Assembly: GCA_030760725.1 (NCBI GenBank)
Contig: JASWHV010000019.1
Location: forward strand, 39,249,944 to 39,313,943
Origin: Neostapfia colusana
Taxonomy: Eukaryota > Streptophyta > Magnoliopsida > Poales > Poaceae
Direction: 5' to 3'
DNA length: 64,000 bases
Shown here: positions 44,801 to 57,240 of the stretch, piece after piece
Layout: every line of letters starts with the position of its first letter
Numbering within the stretch: position 1 is the first letter of the stretch
Made by a program: the position numbers and the translations under genes
The notes under the pieces: model-generated
Database searches by the model: none
What the model was told of the DNA's origin: nothing
Seen by the model: the letters and a program-made list of their open reading frames with translations, nothing else

Positions 44801-46194
44801 GAGCTCGGCTTGGCCGCATATGGGCTCGGGAACGGCTCCAACCTAGGGTTCATCGTGTACCCGACGGCCTCTATCACAACCGCCGTTAGAAAGACCGAAA
44901 TCACGTCGTGCAGAGCGGGTTTCTAGCTAGGTTCCAAAAGGAAAGTTGTTGCTACGCAAGTATACGTCCCATGTGTGCAATTTGAAATGCTCAAAACGAA
45001 TATAACTCGAGAATTTCACGGATTCATACCCGTGGGTCAGTTTTCACCGGCCGGAGGAGATTTCTGAAATTCGTCGACCAGCGGCGAAGACAGGCTTTGT
45101 GCTTCGGGTGGAAGCTGCACGGAGCTCCTGCGCGCCCAAAAGTGGCCTCGCTTGGTCGTGACAAGCTCTGGAGGGGGCTGTCCACGGGAGCAGGGTGTCG
45201 CCGTTGTGTGGCGGCCGCCGCGGAAACTGGGTGAACTCGGTGTGGAGAGCACGAAGTCCCTCGGTGATGGTGCGAGGAGGTCGGGGAGGGTTCTGTTGTG
45301 TGGTTTTGCCGATCAGCCGGGGATTGCACGCGAGCCGAGCGGGGGGCGACCGGTTTAGAGCTCGGCGGTGTCTCTGTTCTTCTCACACGTGGGGAGAGAG
45401 AGAACAGCTCGTGGCTTCGGTAAAGAGGCGAGAGAGGCGGTGGCTACCGACGTCCAGCAGCTCTCCAGCGTGAAGGGGAGCCAGCAGGAGGTGGCTGCGG
45501 CCGAGCTCGGTGTCGAGCGGAGGAAAATCGGTCTCGGCCGTTGCTTCGCGTGGGAGGAGAGCAAATGAAGACTGAGGACTGAAGATCTTTTGCAATTTCA
45601 GTGCTCCCAATGACATGTGGGTCCCACATGTCAGTCCTCCTTATCCCCTATAAATATCTCCCCAATTTGAATATTGATGGAATTCAATTGTGGAAGTTTA
45701 AATCTGAGAGGCATTTGGATAATTGGGCAAGTTTTATCTAAATTCAAATATGCATTTGAATTCTTTGTCATTTAATGTCCATTTGAAAAATGGGTTGCAA
45801 ATCAATTCCATAAATCATGAAACTTTGCACACCCCCTAATTTGGACACAAGGAATTCAAATATGAAACCTGATTTTCAATTTGGCTGTTGCAAATGAGAT
45901 TTGTAGCACAACAGTTTGGAAATTCCTAGTGTTGCTCTCATTTGAATTTTATTTTGAACACATTGTTCCAAATCTGATTTTTGTTTTCTCACACATATGG
46001 GAACTTCCCATCCTTGTTTTAGACCCCTCCAGGGTTCCAAGTTCTCAAATAAACATTTGACTTGTGTGAAGAAAACCCTCATGTGTGTTATCACATGTGG
46101 GGAAAAGTTTTAACAAGTCCCAAATTTCACTCATATGAAACAAAACTTTTGCAAACAAGAGTTTCTTTGTATTCACATTTTTGGGACCTTTACA
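41896..46194 (-). repeat. 3' LTR of gypsy element B
   Basis: On the - strand it runs TGTAAAGGTCCC...GCCTGCCTCA. It pairs with 52299-56560. It includes a segment of about 37 bases near 44440-44478 that is missing from the right LTR. Substitutions concentrate in CG-containing parts, while 43140-44400 is almost identical between copies. Confidence 0.97.
45611..45633. promoter_or_regulatory. Perfect 11+1+11 palindrome near the LTR TATA box (left LTR B)
   Basis: TGACATGTGGG, T, CCCACATGTCA. It lies about 16 bases downstream (in - orientation) of a TATA-like ATATTTATA (45657-45649). The same pair occurs at 55977-55999 and 56015-56023 in the right LTR. The role as promoter element is inferred from position. 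Confidence 0.5.
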
Positions 46195-46211
46195 TTCCTC
46201 CCCCCTTAAAA
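46195..46211 (-). promoter_or_regulatory. Polypurine tract of element B
   Basis: The - strand reads TTTTAAGGGGGGAGGAA followed by the LTR start TGTAAAGG. Confidence 0.93.
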
Positions 46212-46265
46212 GGAATCTCGTCCTGAGATTCAAAAGAAGTACGAGACGGGAGGTAATTACAAAGT

Positions 46266-47199
46266 TTATGACAACAGTTCCGGATAGTTCTTGTGGATGT
46301 AATCTTCGGTTTCCCACGTCGCCTCTTCCGGGGTATGATTACTCCACAGGACTTTGTAAAATTTCAAAGTCCGGTTCCGGGTGATCCGGGTCCTTTCGTC
46401 GATAATCTGTATAGGTTGCTCGACGTAGGTGAGATCCGGCTTCAACTCGTCGATGTCTTCAGTGCGGATGGCAGCGGTAAATTTGAGACATTTCCGCAGC
46501 TGGGACACGTGAAATATGTCGTGAATACCGGCAAGGCTTGCCGGTAGTTCCAGCCGGTAGGATACAGTTCCGCACTTTTCCGTGATAGTAAACGGACCGA
46601 TGAATCGGGGAGCAAGTTTCCCCTTGACACCGAACAGATGAATCCCCTTCATCGGAGACACACGAAAATACACGTGCTCTCCGACTTTGAAATGCAGCGG
46701 TCGACGTCTCTGGTCCGCGTAGCTCTTTTGACGAGATTGGGCAGCTTTGAGGTTCTCTTGTATTATCCGAACTCTCTCTTCGGCTTCATTGACAAGATCA
46801 ACCCCGAACGTTACTCGTTCACCGGATTCGCACCAATTCAATGGTGTACGGGACTTCCGGCCGTATAGAGCTTCATATGGTGCCATCTTAATGCTCGTCT
46901 GATATCCGTTGTTGTACGAGAACTCCGCCAGCGGTAAGTGATCATCCCAGCTCTTACCGTGGTGGATGGCACACGCTCTCAGCATATCCTCTAGTATTTG
47001 ATTCACCCTCTCAGTTTGCCCATCGGTTTGAGGGTGATACGCAGAGCTTCTAATTAGTTTGGTCCCCAAGGATGCGTGTAGCTGCTCCCAGAAACGGGCT
47101 ACGAACAGCGATCCTCTATCTGACACAATGGTACGGGGAACTCCATGTAAGCACAAGATCCGTGCTATGTACAGCTCCGCATACTGCTTTGCGGTTATA
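46266..47199 (-). pseudogene. Integrase core, C-terminus and chromodomain of element B
   Basis: Enters this frame after a one-base shift near 47199. Motifs: VPRTIVSDRGSLFVARF (second catalytic D), AYHPQTDGQTERVNQIL (E), YNNGYQTSIKMAPYEALYG, GEHVYFRVSPMKGIHLFG, GKLAPRFIGPFTI, IFHVSQLRKCL and a C-terminal chromodomain (RNRTLKFYKVLWSNHTPEE, ATWETEDYIHKNYP). Close relative of the element A segment at 34218-35351. The frame is open to its stop at 46266. Confidence 0.9.
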
Positions 47200-47577
47200 C
47201 CTAGTATGTACAGGGATGAAATGTGCCGATTTGGTCAACCGATCAATAATTACCCAAATCGAGTCATGGTTGTGGGAGGTCATCGGCAACCCGACGATGA
47301 AGTCCATACTCAAGTCTTCCCACTTCCATGCCGGTACTTGCAGTGGCTGCAACAGGCCTGACTTCTTCATGTGGTCGGCCTTGACTCTTCGACACGTATC
47401 ACACTCTGAAACGTACTTTGCAACTTTACATTTCATACGTGTCCACCAAAACTTCTTCCGGAGATCTTGGTACATTTTATTACTGCCCGGGTGAATGGAA
47501 AACTCGGACAAATGAGCTTCATCCAAAATTTTCTTCCGTAGTCCCATATCCTAAGGTACTACAATCCGGTCGTTGAA
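47116..47577 (-). pseudogene. Integrase N-terminal part of element B
   Basis: After a TGA at 47575-47577 (tryptophan in element A) and a TAG nearby, the frame reads RKKILDEAHLSEFSIHPGSN, then WWTRMKCKVAKYVSECDTC with intact HHCC, CRRVKADH and the first core aspartate in SMDFIVGLP. It runs to the frameshift near 47199, after which this frame becomes nonsense. Confidence 0.88.
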
Positions 47578-48621
47578 TCACAAGGTACCTTCATCGTCCT
47601 TCCGGAAGCACTTCATTTCTCCGTTGTCTATCCTTCGCCGTATGTGAGACATACCCTTGTCTTTTCGTTGAGCTTCCATGATCTCCTCTCGGATAGTAGG
47701 AATGAGAGCGAGATTATAGAGAGCTCCATACGGTATGACATGGAGGCTTGGTTCTTCATCATCCATTTCAGCGATACTTAGGTGATGGATATGCGCCTTA
47801 CAACTGAGCGCATCGGCGACCACATTCGCCTTTCCTGGATGATAATGAATCTCAAGTTCATAATCTTTAATGAGCTCTAGCCATCTTCGTTGCCTCATGT
47901 TCAGTTCTTTCTGAGTGAAGATGTACTTCAAGCTCTTGTGGTCGGTGTAGAGGTGTACAAGATTTCCGAGCAAGTAATGCCTCCACATCTTCAAAGAAAG
48001 GACCACGGCAGCTAACTCAAGATCATGAGTTGGATAATGCTGCTCGTGATTTTTAAGTTGACGAGATCCATAAGCGACCACTCGCCTTTCTTGCATCAGC
48101 ACGCAGCCAAGACCGATGCCAGATGCATCGCAATAAACGTCGAATGGCTTTGTCGTATCCGTCTGAGCAAGAACTAGGGCTGTTGTGAGATGCTTCACTA
48201 AAGTCTTGAAAGCTTGTTCACATGCAGTACTCCACATAAATCTGATATTCTTCTTTAATAATTCCGTCATCGGTTTAGCAATCTTGGAGAAACTTGGAAT
48301 GAACCTCCGGTAGTAACCCGCTAAACCGAGGAAGCTTCGGATTTCATGTACTGACTTTGGTGACTCCCATTTCTGCACTTGGATAATCTTTCTCGGATCT
48401 ACAGCGATGCCCTCCGCCGAAATGATGTGTCTGAGAAAAGGTACTTGATTAATCCAGAATTCACACTTGCTGAATTTTTCATAGAGCTGATGATCTCGCA
48501 ATCTTTGTAGCACAATATGCATATGTTCAACATGTTCTTCCTCTGACTTGGAGTACACCAAGATATCGTCGATGAAGACAACGACGAATTTATCCAACTC
48601 CAGCATGAACACTGAATTCAT
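47578..48621 (-). pseudogene. RT C-terminus and RNase H of element B
   Basis: Begins right after a TAG (48622-48624) that replaces the tyrosine of AHFMYLMNS found in element A. Motifs: FIDDILVYSKSEEEH (RT catalytic box), RSFLGLAGYYRRFIPSFSK, ACEQAFKTLVKHLT, then RNase H FDVYCDASGIGLGCVLMQ, LYTDHKSLKYIFTQKELNM and NVVADALS. Open until the TGA at 47575. Confidence 0.9.
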
Positions 48622-50436
48622 CAGCTACATAAAGTGTGCCGGGGCGTTGGTCAAACCAAAGGACATAACGAGATACTCATACAGCCCGTATCTCGTTGAA
48701 AATGCCGTCTTCGGAATATCTTTTGCCCGAATTTTAATCTGGTGATATCCAGATCGAAGATCCATCTTCGAAAATACCTTCGCACCCACTAATTGATCAA
48801 AGAGCATATCAATGCGAGGTAGTGGATACTTGTTCTTGATGGTAACGGCGTTCAAAGGACGATAATCAACACAAAGACGTAGTGTTTCGTCCTTCTTTTT
48901 GACAAACAACGCTGAACAACCCCAAGGTGACGAACTCGGTCGTATAAAGCCCTTGCTCATTAGGTCATTCAGCTGTGTCTTCAATTCTTCCAGTTCATTG
49001 GGTGCCATCTTGTATGGCCTTCGTAATATCGGTGTTGTTCCCGGTATAAGTTCAATCTTGAACTCAACGTCTCGTTCGAGCGGCATGCCCGGTAACTCCT
49101 CGGGAAATACATCCGGATACTCACGTACCACCGGAATGTCCTCTATCTTAACAACTTCCGTGTGGTTCACTGTTGCAATATGTTGCCGTCTGGCGCCCAG
49201 AATTAATATATGAAGACCGTGCTGTGGGGAGTTGAGCTCAACGGTCCTAGAGCTGATGTTAAGAACCGCCTGGTGGTAATTCAACCACGACATCCCCAAA
49301 ATGATGTCGATCTTCAGACCTTCAAGAATAATGAGGGTCGTAGGGTATATTTTACCCCCCAAACAAAGAGGTGCTCGGGAGACAACCTTGCTTGCGGTAC
49401 TGCTGCCCCCGGGCGAAGATATGAGGTATTGCCTCTTTGTATAAACTGTTTGGAGCTGATGTTGAGCCACAAAAGATTGGCTAATGAAGTTGTGTGTGGC
49501 ACCGGAATCAAAGAGAACTAAAACCGGTAGCTGATTCAGAGAAAAGATCCCTGCTAAAGCGGCTTCTCCTTCCGGAACATCATCAATCACAGTATAGTGA
49601 ATATTGCCCCTTATCTGCCCTCCTATCTGCAGATTGAGGTACGGGTCGTATTGTTGTAAATATGATGACCCGTAGCCTCGAGTTCCCTCTGGACATTGCC
49701 TAGCATAATGGCCCTTACGCCCACAAGTAAGACATGGATGTCTCTCCTGTTCTTCGTTGACTTGCGGTGGACTGCTAGGTACATATGGCTGCAGCGATGG
49801 AGCACAAACCACCGTCTGATGCTGCGGCTGTGGAGATGGTGCAAGTTGTAGAACTTGACCAGCAATCAATCTCTGAGGAGTTGATCGTACAGGTGGCCTC
49901 CATCTTTCACCGGGTGGCGTTTGATACCCCAAACGGTACTTCTGAGGCACATAACTTGTGCTAGCCTGCTCGATCTCATTCATCTTTCTCTTCTCCGCTT
50001 GCCACTCAAGTGTCGGCTTCTCTTGAATGAAAGCTGCATCGACCATGTCGGTGTAACTGCCGTTATTGTGTACGGCCAACTTATCCTGTAATATGGCACT
50101 CAGGCCATGGAAGAATAGGTCACACCGTGCCTCTTCTTTCGCCACATATTCGGGAGCATATTGGGCCAAAAGATTAAATCTCCTGACATACTCGAGGACA
50201 CTCATGTCCCCTTGCTTCAAGCCCAGAAATTCCTCCCGCTTTGCCTTGACAATACCTAGTGGTATGTAACGAGTACGAAAGGCTTCACAAAACTCCCTAC
50301 ATGTCACTTGATGGTCCTCCGGAATGGTGGCAAGATGATCCACCCACCAGTTTCCGGCGGCTCCATGGAGTTGTTGAGCGGCAAACTTTGTCTTCTGGTA
50401 TTCATCACACTTGAATACTCCAAATTTTGACTCCAT
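48622..50436 (-). pseudogene. Gag C-part, protease and RT N-terminus of element B
   Basis: Gag domain AAQQLHGAAGNWWVDHL, YIPLGIVKAKREEFLGLKQG and FFHGLSAILQDKLAVHNNG; zinc knuckle CLTCGRKGHYARQC; protease VLFDSGATHNFISQSF and ILGMSWLNYHQA; RT VDYRPLNAVTIKNKYPLPRI, FSKMDLRSGYHQIKIR and YGLYEYLVMSFGLTN. About 600 codons are open. The frame stops at the TAG at 48622 within RT, so RT cannot be made whole from this copy. Confidence 0.9.
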
Positions 50437-50760
50437 GACACGAAGCCATTAATCTGCTTCTACAGGTTCGGTGGCTTCAGTAAAAATTGGCGGTTGAGTC
50501 GCCAAGAAATCCAGATAAGCGTCCCGAGACGGAACGACTTGTTGCGTGTTCTGGAGTACGCCTTGCTGTACTAAAGCTTGGAGTAAGCGTGTGTGTTATT
50601 GCGTTGCTTCTTGGAGTAGCCTAGTGTTCTCTTGGTTAGACTCGACGACTCGAGTCATAAGATCCATCCGTCCCGTCGATGGTGGTTCCGATGGTGGAAT
50701 AGAAGCATCACCACCTCGACGAAAACTTCTGGCCCTACTCCTAGAGCGAGTACGAACCAT
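50437..50760 (-). pseudogene. Gag N-terminus of element B
   Basis: ATG at 50760 follows ACATTTTGCAGT, a splice-acceptor-like sequence. It reads MVRTRSRSRARSFRRGGD, then ENTRLLQEATQ, a TAA, QALVQQGVLQNTQQVV, DAYLDFLATQPPIFTEATEP and another TAA just before WLRVMESKFGVF. The last motifs match FLATHPPVFSRADEP and WLRAIEMKFGLL in element A, which confirms the start and shows that both stops are lesions. Confidence 0.8.
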
Positions 50761-52284
50761 ACTGCAAAATGTAGTTGAGATGAGTTAAACAAGAACTCAG
50801 AAGTATGTGAGACTAATAGAAACATGATTATGTCAAAACTTTATGAAAGCAGTAACAAAACTCATGTTTACAAAACTCCTTAGTAGGCATAACTATCCAG
50901 CCTATCTGTACAGGACAGACCTTTATGCACTATCTCCAGATTTTGATCTAGTTAAGAGCATTTTCATAACTCAAGTTGAATACCAAAGTTAAATTTAACT
51001 TCAGTATCTTTCCAATGAGTACTCATATGCCTCCATATCTTCTCCGGATTTAAAGTTATGATTTTCCAAAGTTGACAGAATTCCTGGATAAAATTTGCCA
51101 GCACCTCCTTTGTACGTGGCTGATTTTATCACAGTTGTATATGTAAATACAATAAGAACCTGAACAAACTTTGAACTACAACAATGTTGCACATTTCATA
51201 ACCTATCCAATGGTGTATTATAGGCTTCTTAAGGGTTTCTCTATAGAAAGTTATGGCTTAAAAACAGAAAGGTCCAGCGAGGTTTTGTTGCTGTCCTGGT
51301 TCTGGAGAGTTTACCTTCCTCTGAACTTTCTACCCATTTAGCATGTGCTTTAGCTCTGGAGGTCTACAAAGAAGTTGTAGTTCACTTGAAAATATTTCCA
51401 GAACCGTATCATACACCTCAATTGGGTCAAGCTACCCAGAGTTATGCTCTGTTAAAATCCAGCAAGAATTCTTGCCGAAAACAAAGCACTCTGTTTTTGA
51501 AATCTTTGAAGCCTAGTGTTCCTCTTATTTGAATCTTAGCTCAAAATAAGAGTTCAGTAACTAATATTTGTTCCAAACTTCCATTTTTATTTGAAAGTTA
51601 GTTCATGAGTCATTTCTTCCATGGAAAGGGTTTATTAAGTTTAGTACGGCGTCGATGCACCGTAAGAAGCATGTCGGTACTACGTAGCCTCACCAAAAGA
51701 AAATCCTAACCGGATTATACCGGTATAACGTATCTTAGGTGGCACTAAACGGTCACTCGCAAACGTGTACTATTCATACTACAGTTTCATGGTTAATCCT
51801 GCATAAGTCACACTCAATCGTCAGGTCAGGCTGCACACCGAACCCGGTATCCATAGAGTTCTTACACCCGTCCGTCATCACTCGCACAGGTGTTCTCAAG
51901 CCAAACACGCCTTGAGCTACCTGTTCACGTTACTAACCACGTGACGGGGTTTCCCAAATTGCACCACGCACGCCTGGGACAGACGTTGCTCGAGTACCCC
52001 AAACGACATGAGGAGTCGTAGAGGATACTAAAGCGGGTTGGGTTACCTGCCACCCGTGGGGCTCCACCCTTCAGCTTGTGCGCACTGGTGGACAGCGCTT
52101 ACGTGCACCCCCCAAGACATAAATCGTCCCGAGATGCACGATTTTCCGACGTAATAAATAAGTTAGGTTGCCACCTTTATATTAAGCTAATAGTAATCCT
52201 TATGTGGGCCTAGTACCATATCCTCAACGTAACCTAAATTTTTGTCATAATACCTTCCTTATTCCGTGTGCTATTACCGATGCG
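50761..52284 (-). other. Untranslated leader of element B
   Basis: About 1.5 kb with no supported coding. The part nearest the primer site (51820-52145) is highly similar to the element A leader. The part nearest gag resembles the element A sequence before ORF0, so ORF0 and its following spacer are an extra block in A, or a loss in B. Confidence 0.75.
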
Positions 52285-52296
52285 GCTCTGATACCA
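52285..52296 (-). promoter_or_regulatory. Primer binding site, tRNA-iMet, element B
   Basis: GCTCTGATACCA on the + strand is TGGTATCAGAGC on the - strand, two bases from the LTR end at 52299. Confidence 0.95.
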
Positions 52297-52298
52297 AC

Positions 52299-55200
52299 TG
52301 AGGCAGGCGCGGTACCGACTGAGACAGGGCTCAGCTCTCATACCACGCTGACACGGCCCCGTCCATCCGAGACAGGCCACTCGCCTGAGAATCGCATTGG
52401 GTGGTGCCGTGTTGTGTGGCACCCAACAGCACACATGTGAGGAACAATGTATTACATAAAACAATAGCAGAAGCTTACAAGTTTTTCTTTGTAAATACTT
52501 TACATCAAGTAACTACAGCGGAAGTCTATATCAACTCACGTCGAATAACTAAAAGCACTCGATATGAAGTCCAGCCCGGGGACTCCTCTCGCTAGCAACA
52601 CGAAGACAACAGCAGCGGCTGGGTTCTCCCTGGGTTAAATGACTCGGAAGTCTCCGAGTCTCACTGGACAACCTTCTTTTCAGCATCGATGTTAACCTGC
52701 AAAACCACTTATATAGCAAGCGTGAGCACATAGGCTCAGCAAGTCTGACCCGTCTCTCCTAAGCAAGAAACTCTACATGCACGACGGTTGCAATTGGGTT
52801 GGCTAGATTTGCATAAAGGACTCGCCTAAAGTTGATCCTTAGCTTTCAGATTTTAAGCCTCATTGTGCAGACCTTGAGCCGAAAAGCATCGCAACTCCAC
52901 AATCAAACAAGAAACACTTTGTTGCGATGCTCCTTGCACAAAGTGGAAGTAAAGTTTAATGAGCCTATCTCTAATTCAATCATGGTTGCAATACAAGTTA
53001 TAGCACAGCCTTATCAAGTTCAAAAGAATAACCAGTTCAGTTCTTACTACGTCAAGACGCAGTGGGCAAGTATGCTCATATAACCGCGAGCGACAGTGAT
53101 TTAAATCAGTACACGCCCGGACTACACGACACGTACACCCGTACTCCGAGTTGCTGGCAGCAACCTCGACTGACGTTGTACGCGGCCACCTTTCCCAAGA
53201 TCTTCCACATTGGACGCATTCCATCTGCCCCAAGTACGCAAGCTCCCTCAAGGTACATACCCGCTGTGGTATGTTCTTAAGCGAGGTACCTCCTGCTACC
53301 CTTACGTCGAAAGCCTAAGGCAGTTGGAAAAGTTCCACTATGGATCTCCCATGGTACATCGGTTTCCTGGGTCCCATATAGCCAGTATGCGCCCGGTACA
53401 CAACTCAAACTTGTCCAACAGGGCCAAGCACGGACGGGCCTGAATCGACACAGGCAGGGTTATGCACGCACGGCCTGCAACCTGCTGCATCTAAACCTCC
53501 TGCTCGGTCTCAATTTCTTATGTGTGAACTTTCCTCATCTTTTCTAATTCGGACCCGTTCCGAGTAAGCCAGCCCTAAACTCGCGAGTAGATTCCAACTA
53601 CTCGACTTCTACCGAACCTTTCCTACTAACATTAGCGTAGCCCAATCCACTCGAGGAGTTGCTATTCTACCCTTTCTCTCTTAGGTATTTCTGGTCATGC
53701 AAGCGGGGTTTTCAATATCATCTTGACGTAATGCAATCAACGATGCAAAGCTATGATCTCTACAAATGAAAATGCTTTATAAAACTGTTCAAATGCAAAC
53801 CGGGGCTTGTCTGTTTTGCAGGTGACTAAAATTACAATCAGTTAGTGATGATCACTTGGAGCTTGATCACTTGTTTTCCTCCCTCCTTGATCTTCACTTC
53901 AAGTCCTTCTCACCTTCTTCACATATATGCTACACGATATGATCATGCATATGTATTTAATTGAAAAGCTCTTACTAATAAGATCTAATGACAGTTTTAA
54001 AACTGGAACTTTGTTTAAGAATTTAAAATGACACTGGTGCTAGTGGTTTGGGTTGGGCTTAAACACTAAGATCAAATATTAAGTGCTTTTCCCACTTAAG
54101 TGTTGATCACCTTAAGAGGTTACCTATGATAGTGATGATCCATAGCTCCAATGGAGCTGGGAATTTTCATGTGCGTTCCTTGTCACAAGAAAGCCCTCTG
54201 GACCAAAATTTAGCACTTTTCATGGAGTGGTTTATTCAGAACAATTCTCTAAGTGTTTAATCAAAGATGAATTAATTCTGAGGTAACACCCATGTTCATG
54301 TCAAACTTCAGTGAACCACAATTTCAAATATAGTTCATAGAGTCTACATGAATTTTCCTAGGATTTTTGGATCTAAGAATTGCCCAGAACTGAATTTACC
54401 AGTTTTGGAAATTCTCTGAAAAATGTTTCTGTATTCAATTGAACACAGCAACTTACAATCTGAATTACCCTGATCAATTCAACTCCAAATGATCTGAAAC
54501 TTTTACAGGAGTCTAATAACACCCTAAACAATATTCTGGCAAAATTTGAGGATTTTTGGATAAACCAAACTCCCTCTAAACTTCTTTTGCTGAAAAGTTT
54601 TAAAGAATTTTCCAGAATTAAATAAAGACTTTCATACAATTTGGGTTGCATAATTGGATAGAGTTTGTCAATCTTAATCTAACCCAATTTGAATTACTAA
54701 TTTAGGAGGTTCCTAGCAAAAGTTATGCTCTTCTAAAGTTTGGGGAAAAATCAGGAATTTGAATAAATCCGGGAAATGTTTAAACCTGACTGTGGGACCA
54801 GGGACACGTGTCTGCTGCCGGGAGCGTGCCGCACGGGGTCACAGAGGATCTAGCTCTTCTATCCCGAGTCACTGGCACGCGGGCCCGGGGGGTCGTCTTC
54901 CACCTCTCGCTCCCGCGCGATTCCGCGGCCGGGCTCACCGGAGAAGCTCCGGGATCGGTCGTCCGGCCACCGCAGCTGCTGAAACTCGCAGCTAGGCCCT
55001 ATTTTCACCCGAGGGACACGATGGTGGGGCTTCCTCAGGCTGGCAGGGCCCCCAAACTAGCCCGCGACGGCGCATCGGCTTGGATGAAGTCCGGCGACGT
55101 CGTCCCGTTGAGCTAGCCCGCCAAAAGCTTCCTAGAAAGGCTCTACAGCACCAGTGGAGGTTGGCCGAGCTCGGCTTGGCCGCATATGGGCTCGGGAACG

Positions 55201-56560
55201 GCTCTAACCTAGGGTTCATCGTGTACCCGACGGCCTCTATCACAACCGCCGTTAGAAAGACTGAAATCACGTCATGCAGAGCGGGTTTCTAGCTAGGTTC
55301 CAAAAGGAAAGTTGTTGCTACGCAAGTCTACGTCCCATGTGTGCAATTTGAAACGCTCAAAACAAATATAACTCGAGAATTTCACGGATTCATACCCGCG
55401 GGTCAGTTTTCACCGGCCGGAGGAGATTTCTGAAATTCGTCGACCAGCAGCGAAGACAGGCTTTGTGCTTCGGGTGGAAGCTGCACGGAGCTCCTGCACG
55501 CCCAAAAGTGGCCTCGCTTGGTCGTGACAAGCTCTGGAGGCGGCTGTCCACGGGAGCAGGGTGTCGCCGTTGTGTGGCGGCCGCCGCGGAAACTGGGTGA
55601 ACTCGGTGTGGAGAGCACGAAGTCCCTCGGTGGTGGTGCGAGGAGGTCGGGGAGGGTTCTGTTGTGTGGTTTTGCCGATCAGCCAGGGCTTGCACGCGAG
55701 CCGGGCGGGGGGCGACCGGTTTAGAGCTCGGCGGTGTCTCTGTTCGTCTCACGCGTGGGGAGAGAGAGAACAGCCCGTGGCTTCGGTAAAGAGGCGAGAG
55801 AGGCGGTGGCTACCGACGTCCAGCAGCTCTCCAGCGCGAAGGGGAGCCAGCAGGAGGTGGCTGCGGCAGAGCTCGGTGTTGAGCGGAGGAAAATCGGTCT
55901 CGGCCGTTGCTTCGCGTGGGAGGAGAGCAAATGAAGACTGAGGACTGAAGATCTTTTGCAATTTCAGTGCTCCCAATGACATGTGGGTCCCACATGTCAG
56001 TCCTCCTTATCCCCTATAAATATCTCCCCAATTTGAATATTGATGGAATTCAATTGTGGAAGTTTAAATCTGAGAGGCATTTGGATAATTGGGCAAGTTT
56101 TATCCAAATTCAAATATGCATTTGAATTCTTTGTCATTTAAAGTCCATTTGAAAAATGGGTTGCAAATCAATTCCATAAATCATGAAACTTTGCACACCC
56201 CCTAATTTGGACACAAGGAATTCAAATATGAAACCTGATTTTTAATTTGGCTGTTGCAAATGAGATTTGTAGCACAACAGTTTGGAAATTCCTAGTGTTG
56301 CTCTCATTTGAATTTTATTTTGAACACATTGTTCCAAATCTGATTTTTGTTTTCTCACACATATGGGAACTTCCCATCCTTGTTTTAGACCCCTCCAGGG
56401 TTCCAAGTTCTCAAATAAACATTTGACTTGTGTGAAGAAAACCCTCATGTGTGTTATCACATGTGGGGAAAAGTTTTAACAAGTCCCAAATTTCACTCAT
56501 ATGAAACAAAACTTTTGCAAACAAGAGTTTCTTTGTATTCACATTTTTGGGACCTTTACA
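52299..56560 (-). repeat. 5' LTR of gypsy element B
   Basis: Pairs with 41896-46194, same TG...CA ends. It lacks about 37 bases near 54843 that the left copy has. It contains the TATA-like site and the 23-base palindrome (55977-55999). GC-rich short ORFs in 54759-55995 are duplicated in the other LTR and lack good start codons. Confidence 0.97.
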
Positions 56561-57240
56561 GAAGAAAATGAAGATTTTTTGTTAGGTCAAGAATACCTCT
56601 TCAAATCTTCAAATGTGATGAAACCGAAGGCGAAACTTGAGCAACGAAGCACGGGGAAGGATTTCCGCACTCCTTAGGGCTCCAGTCCATGGATTGGACG
56701 AGATTTTTGGTGGAGAAAAATGAAAACCACCAATGTGGGGCATTTCCCGCTTAAGAGAGAGTTGAGAGTTGAGTGTGAAGAGTGAGAGGTTGTCTGGCCA
56801 CCCCTGGGAGGTTAAGTCCCCAGGGGCCGAACTAGTCCGGCCTGATGCTCGGACAAGTACGGTCGATGGACCAGAGCCGGACTTCTCCGGTGCCAGACTT
56901 GTCTGGCCTCCCAGGCGGACTAGTCTGGTTCGGACTTGTCCGCTGAGAAGTCCGTCCTAGACATCCCGGACTTGTCCGGCCCATTGGGGGACTAGTCCAG
57001 CTATATGTTGAAATTCATATAATTTGAATTTTAGCTCAAGAATATGATCCTTTTTGGACATGTTTTTGCAAATATATTTGACAAACATGGTCAGTAAGTA
57101 TACATCAAACAAACAATGACCATATTTGGCAAAGAACCCTTTTGAACATAGTTTTCATAGAGTAAGAGAGATTAGGGTAGAATTTTGAAAGCATGCGATT
57201 TTTGAAGTTTATATACATGTAACAAACAGATGTGCACGAC
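56561..57240 (-). other. Copia spacer between pol and accessory ORF, right part
   Basis: Begins GAAGA (target duplication). Non-coding. A cluster of dyads like those of the copia LTR (CCGGACTTGTCCGG, CGGACTAGTCTGG, GGACTAGTCC) lies at 56825-57000. AT-rich towards pol. Confidence 0.7.

Larger units (their letters stand above)
41896..56560 (-). mobile_element. Gypsy element B (Tekay/Del chromovirus), complete structure
   Basis: TSD GAAGA at 41891-41895 and 56561-56565. LTRs 41896-46194 (4299 bp, 3') and 52299-56560 (4262 bp, 5'). Primer site 52285-52296, gag-pol 50760-46266, polypurine tract 46195-46208, all on the - strand. Total length is 14.7 kb. It is nested in the copia internal region between pol and the accessory ORF. 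Five nonsense codons and a frameshift break the polyprotein. It has no ORF0, unlike element A. Confidence 0.97.

Noticed and set aside
44626..45629. Overlapping frames in the GC-rich part of element B LTRs (also 54759-55995)
   Set aside because: High GC and absence of stops explain them; starts are GTG/TTG and products are arginine/serine-rich without domains.
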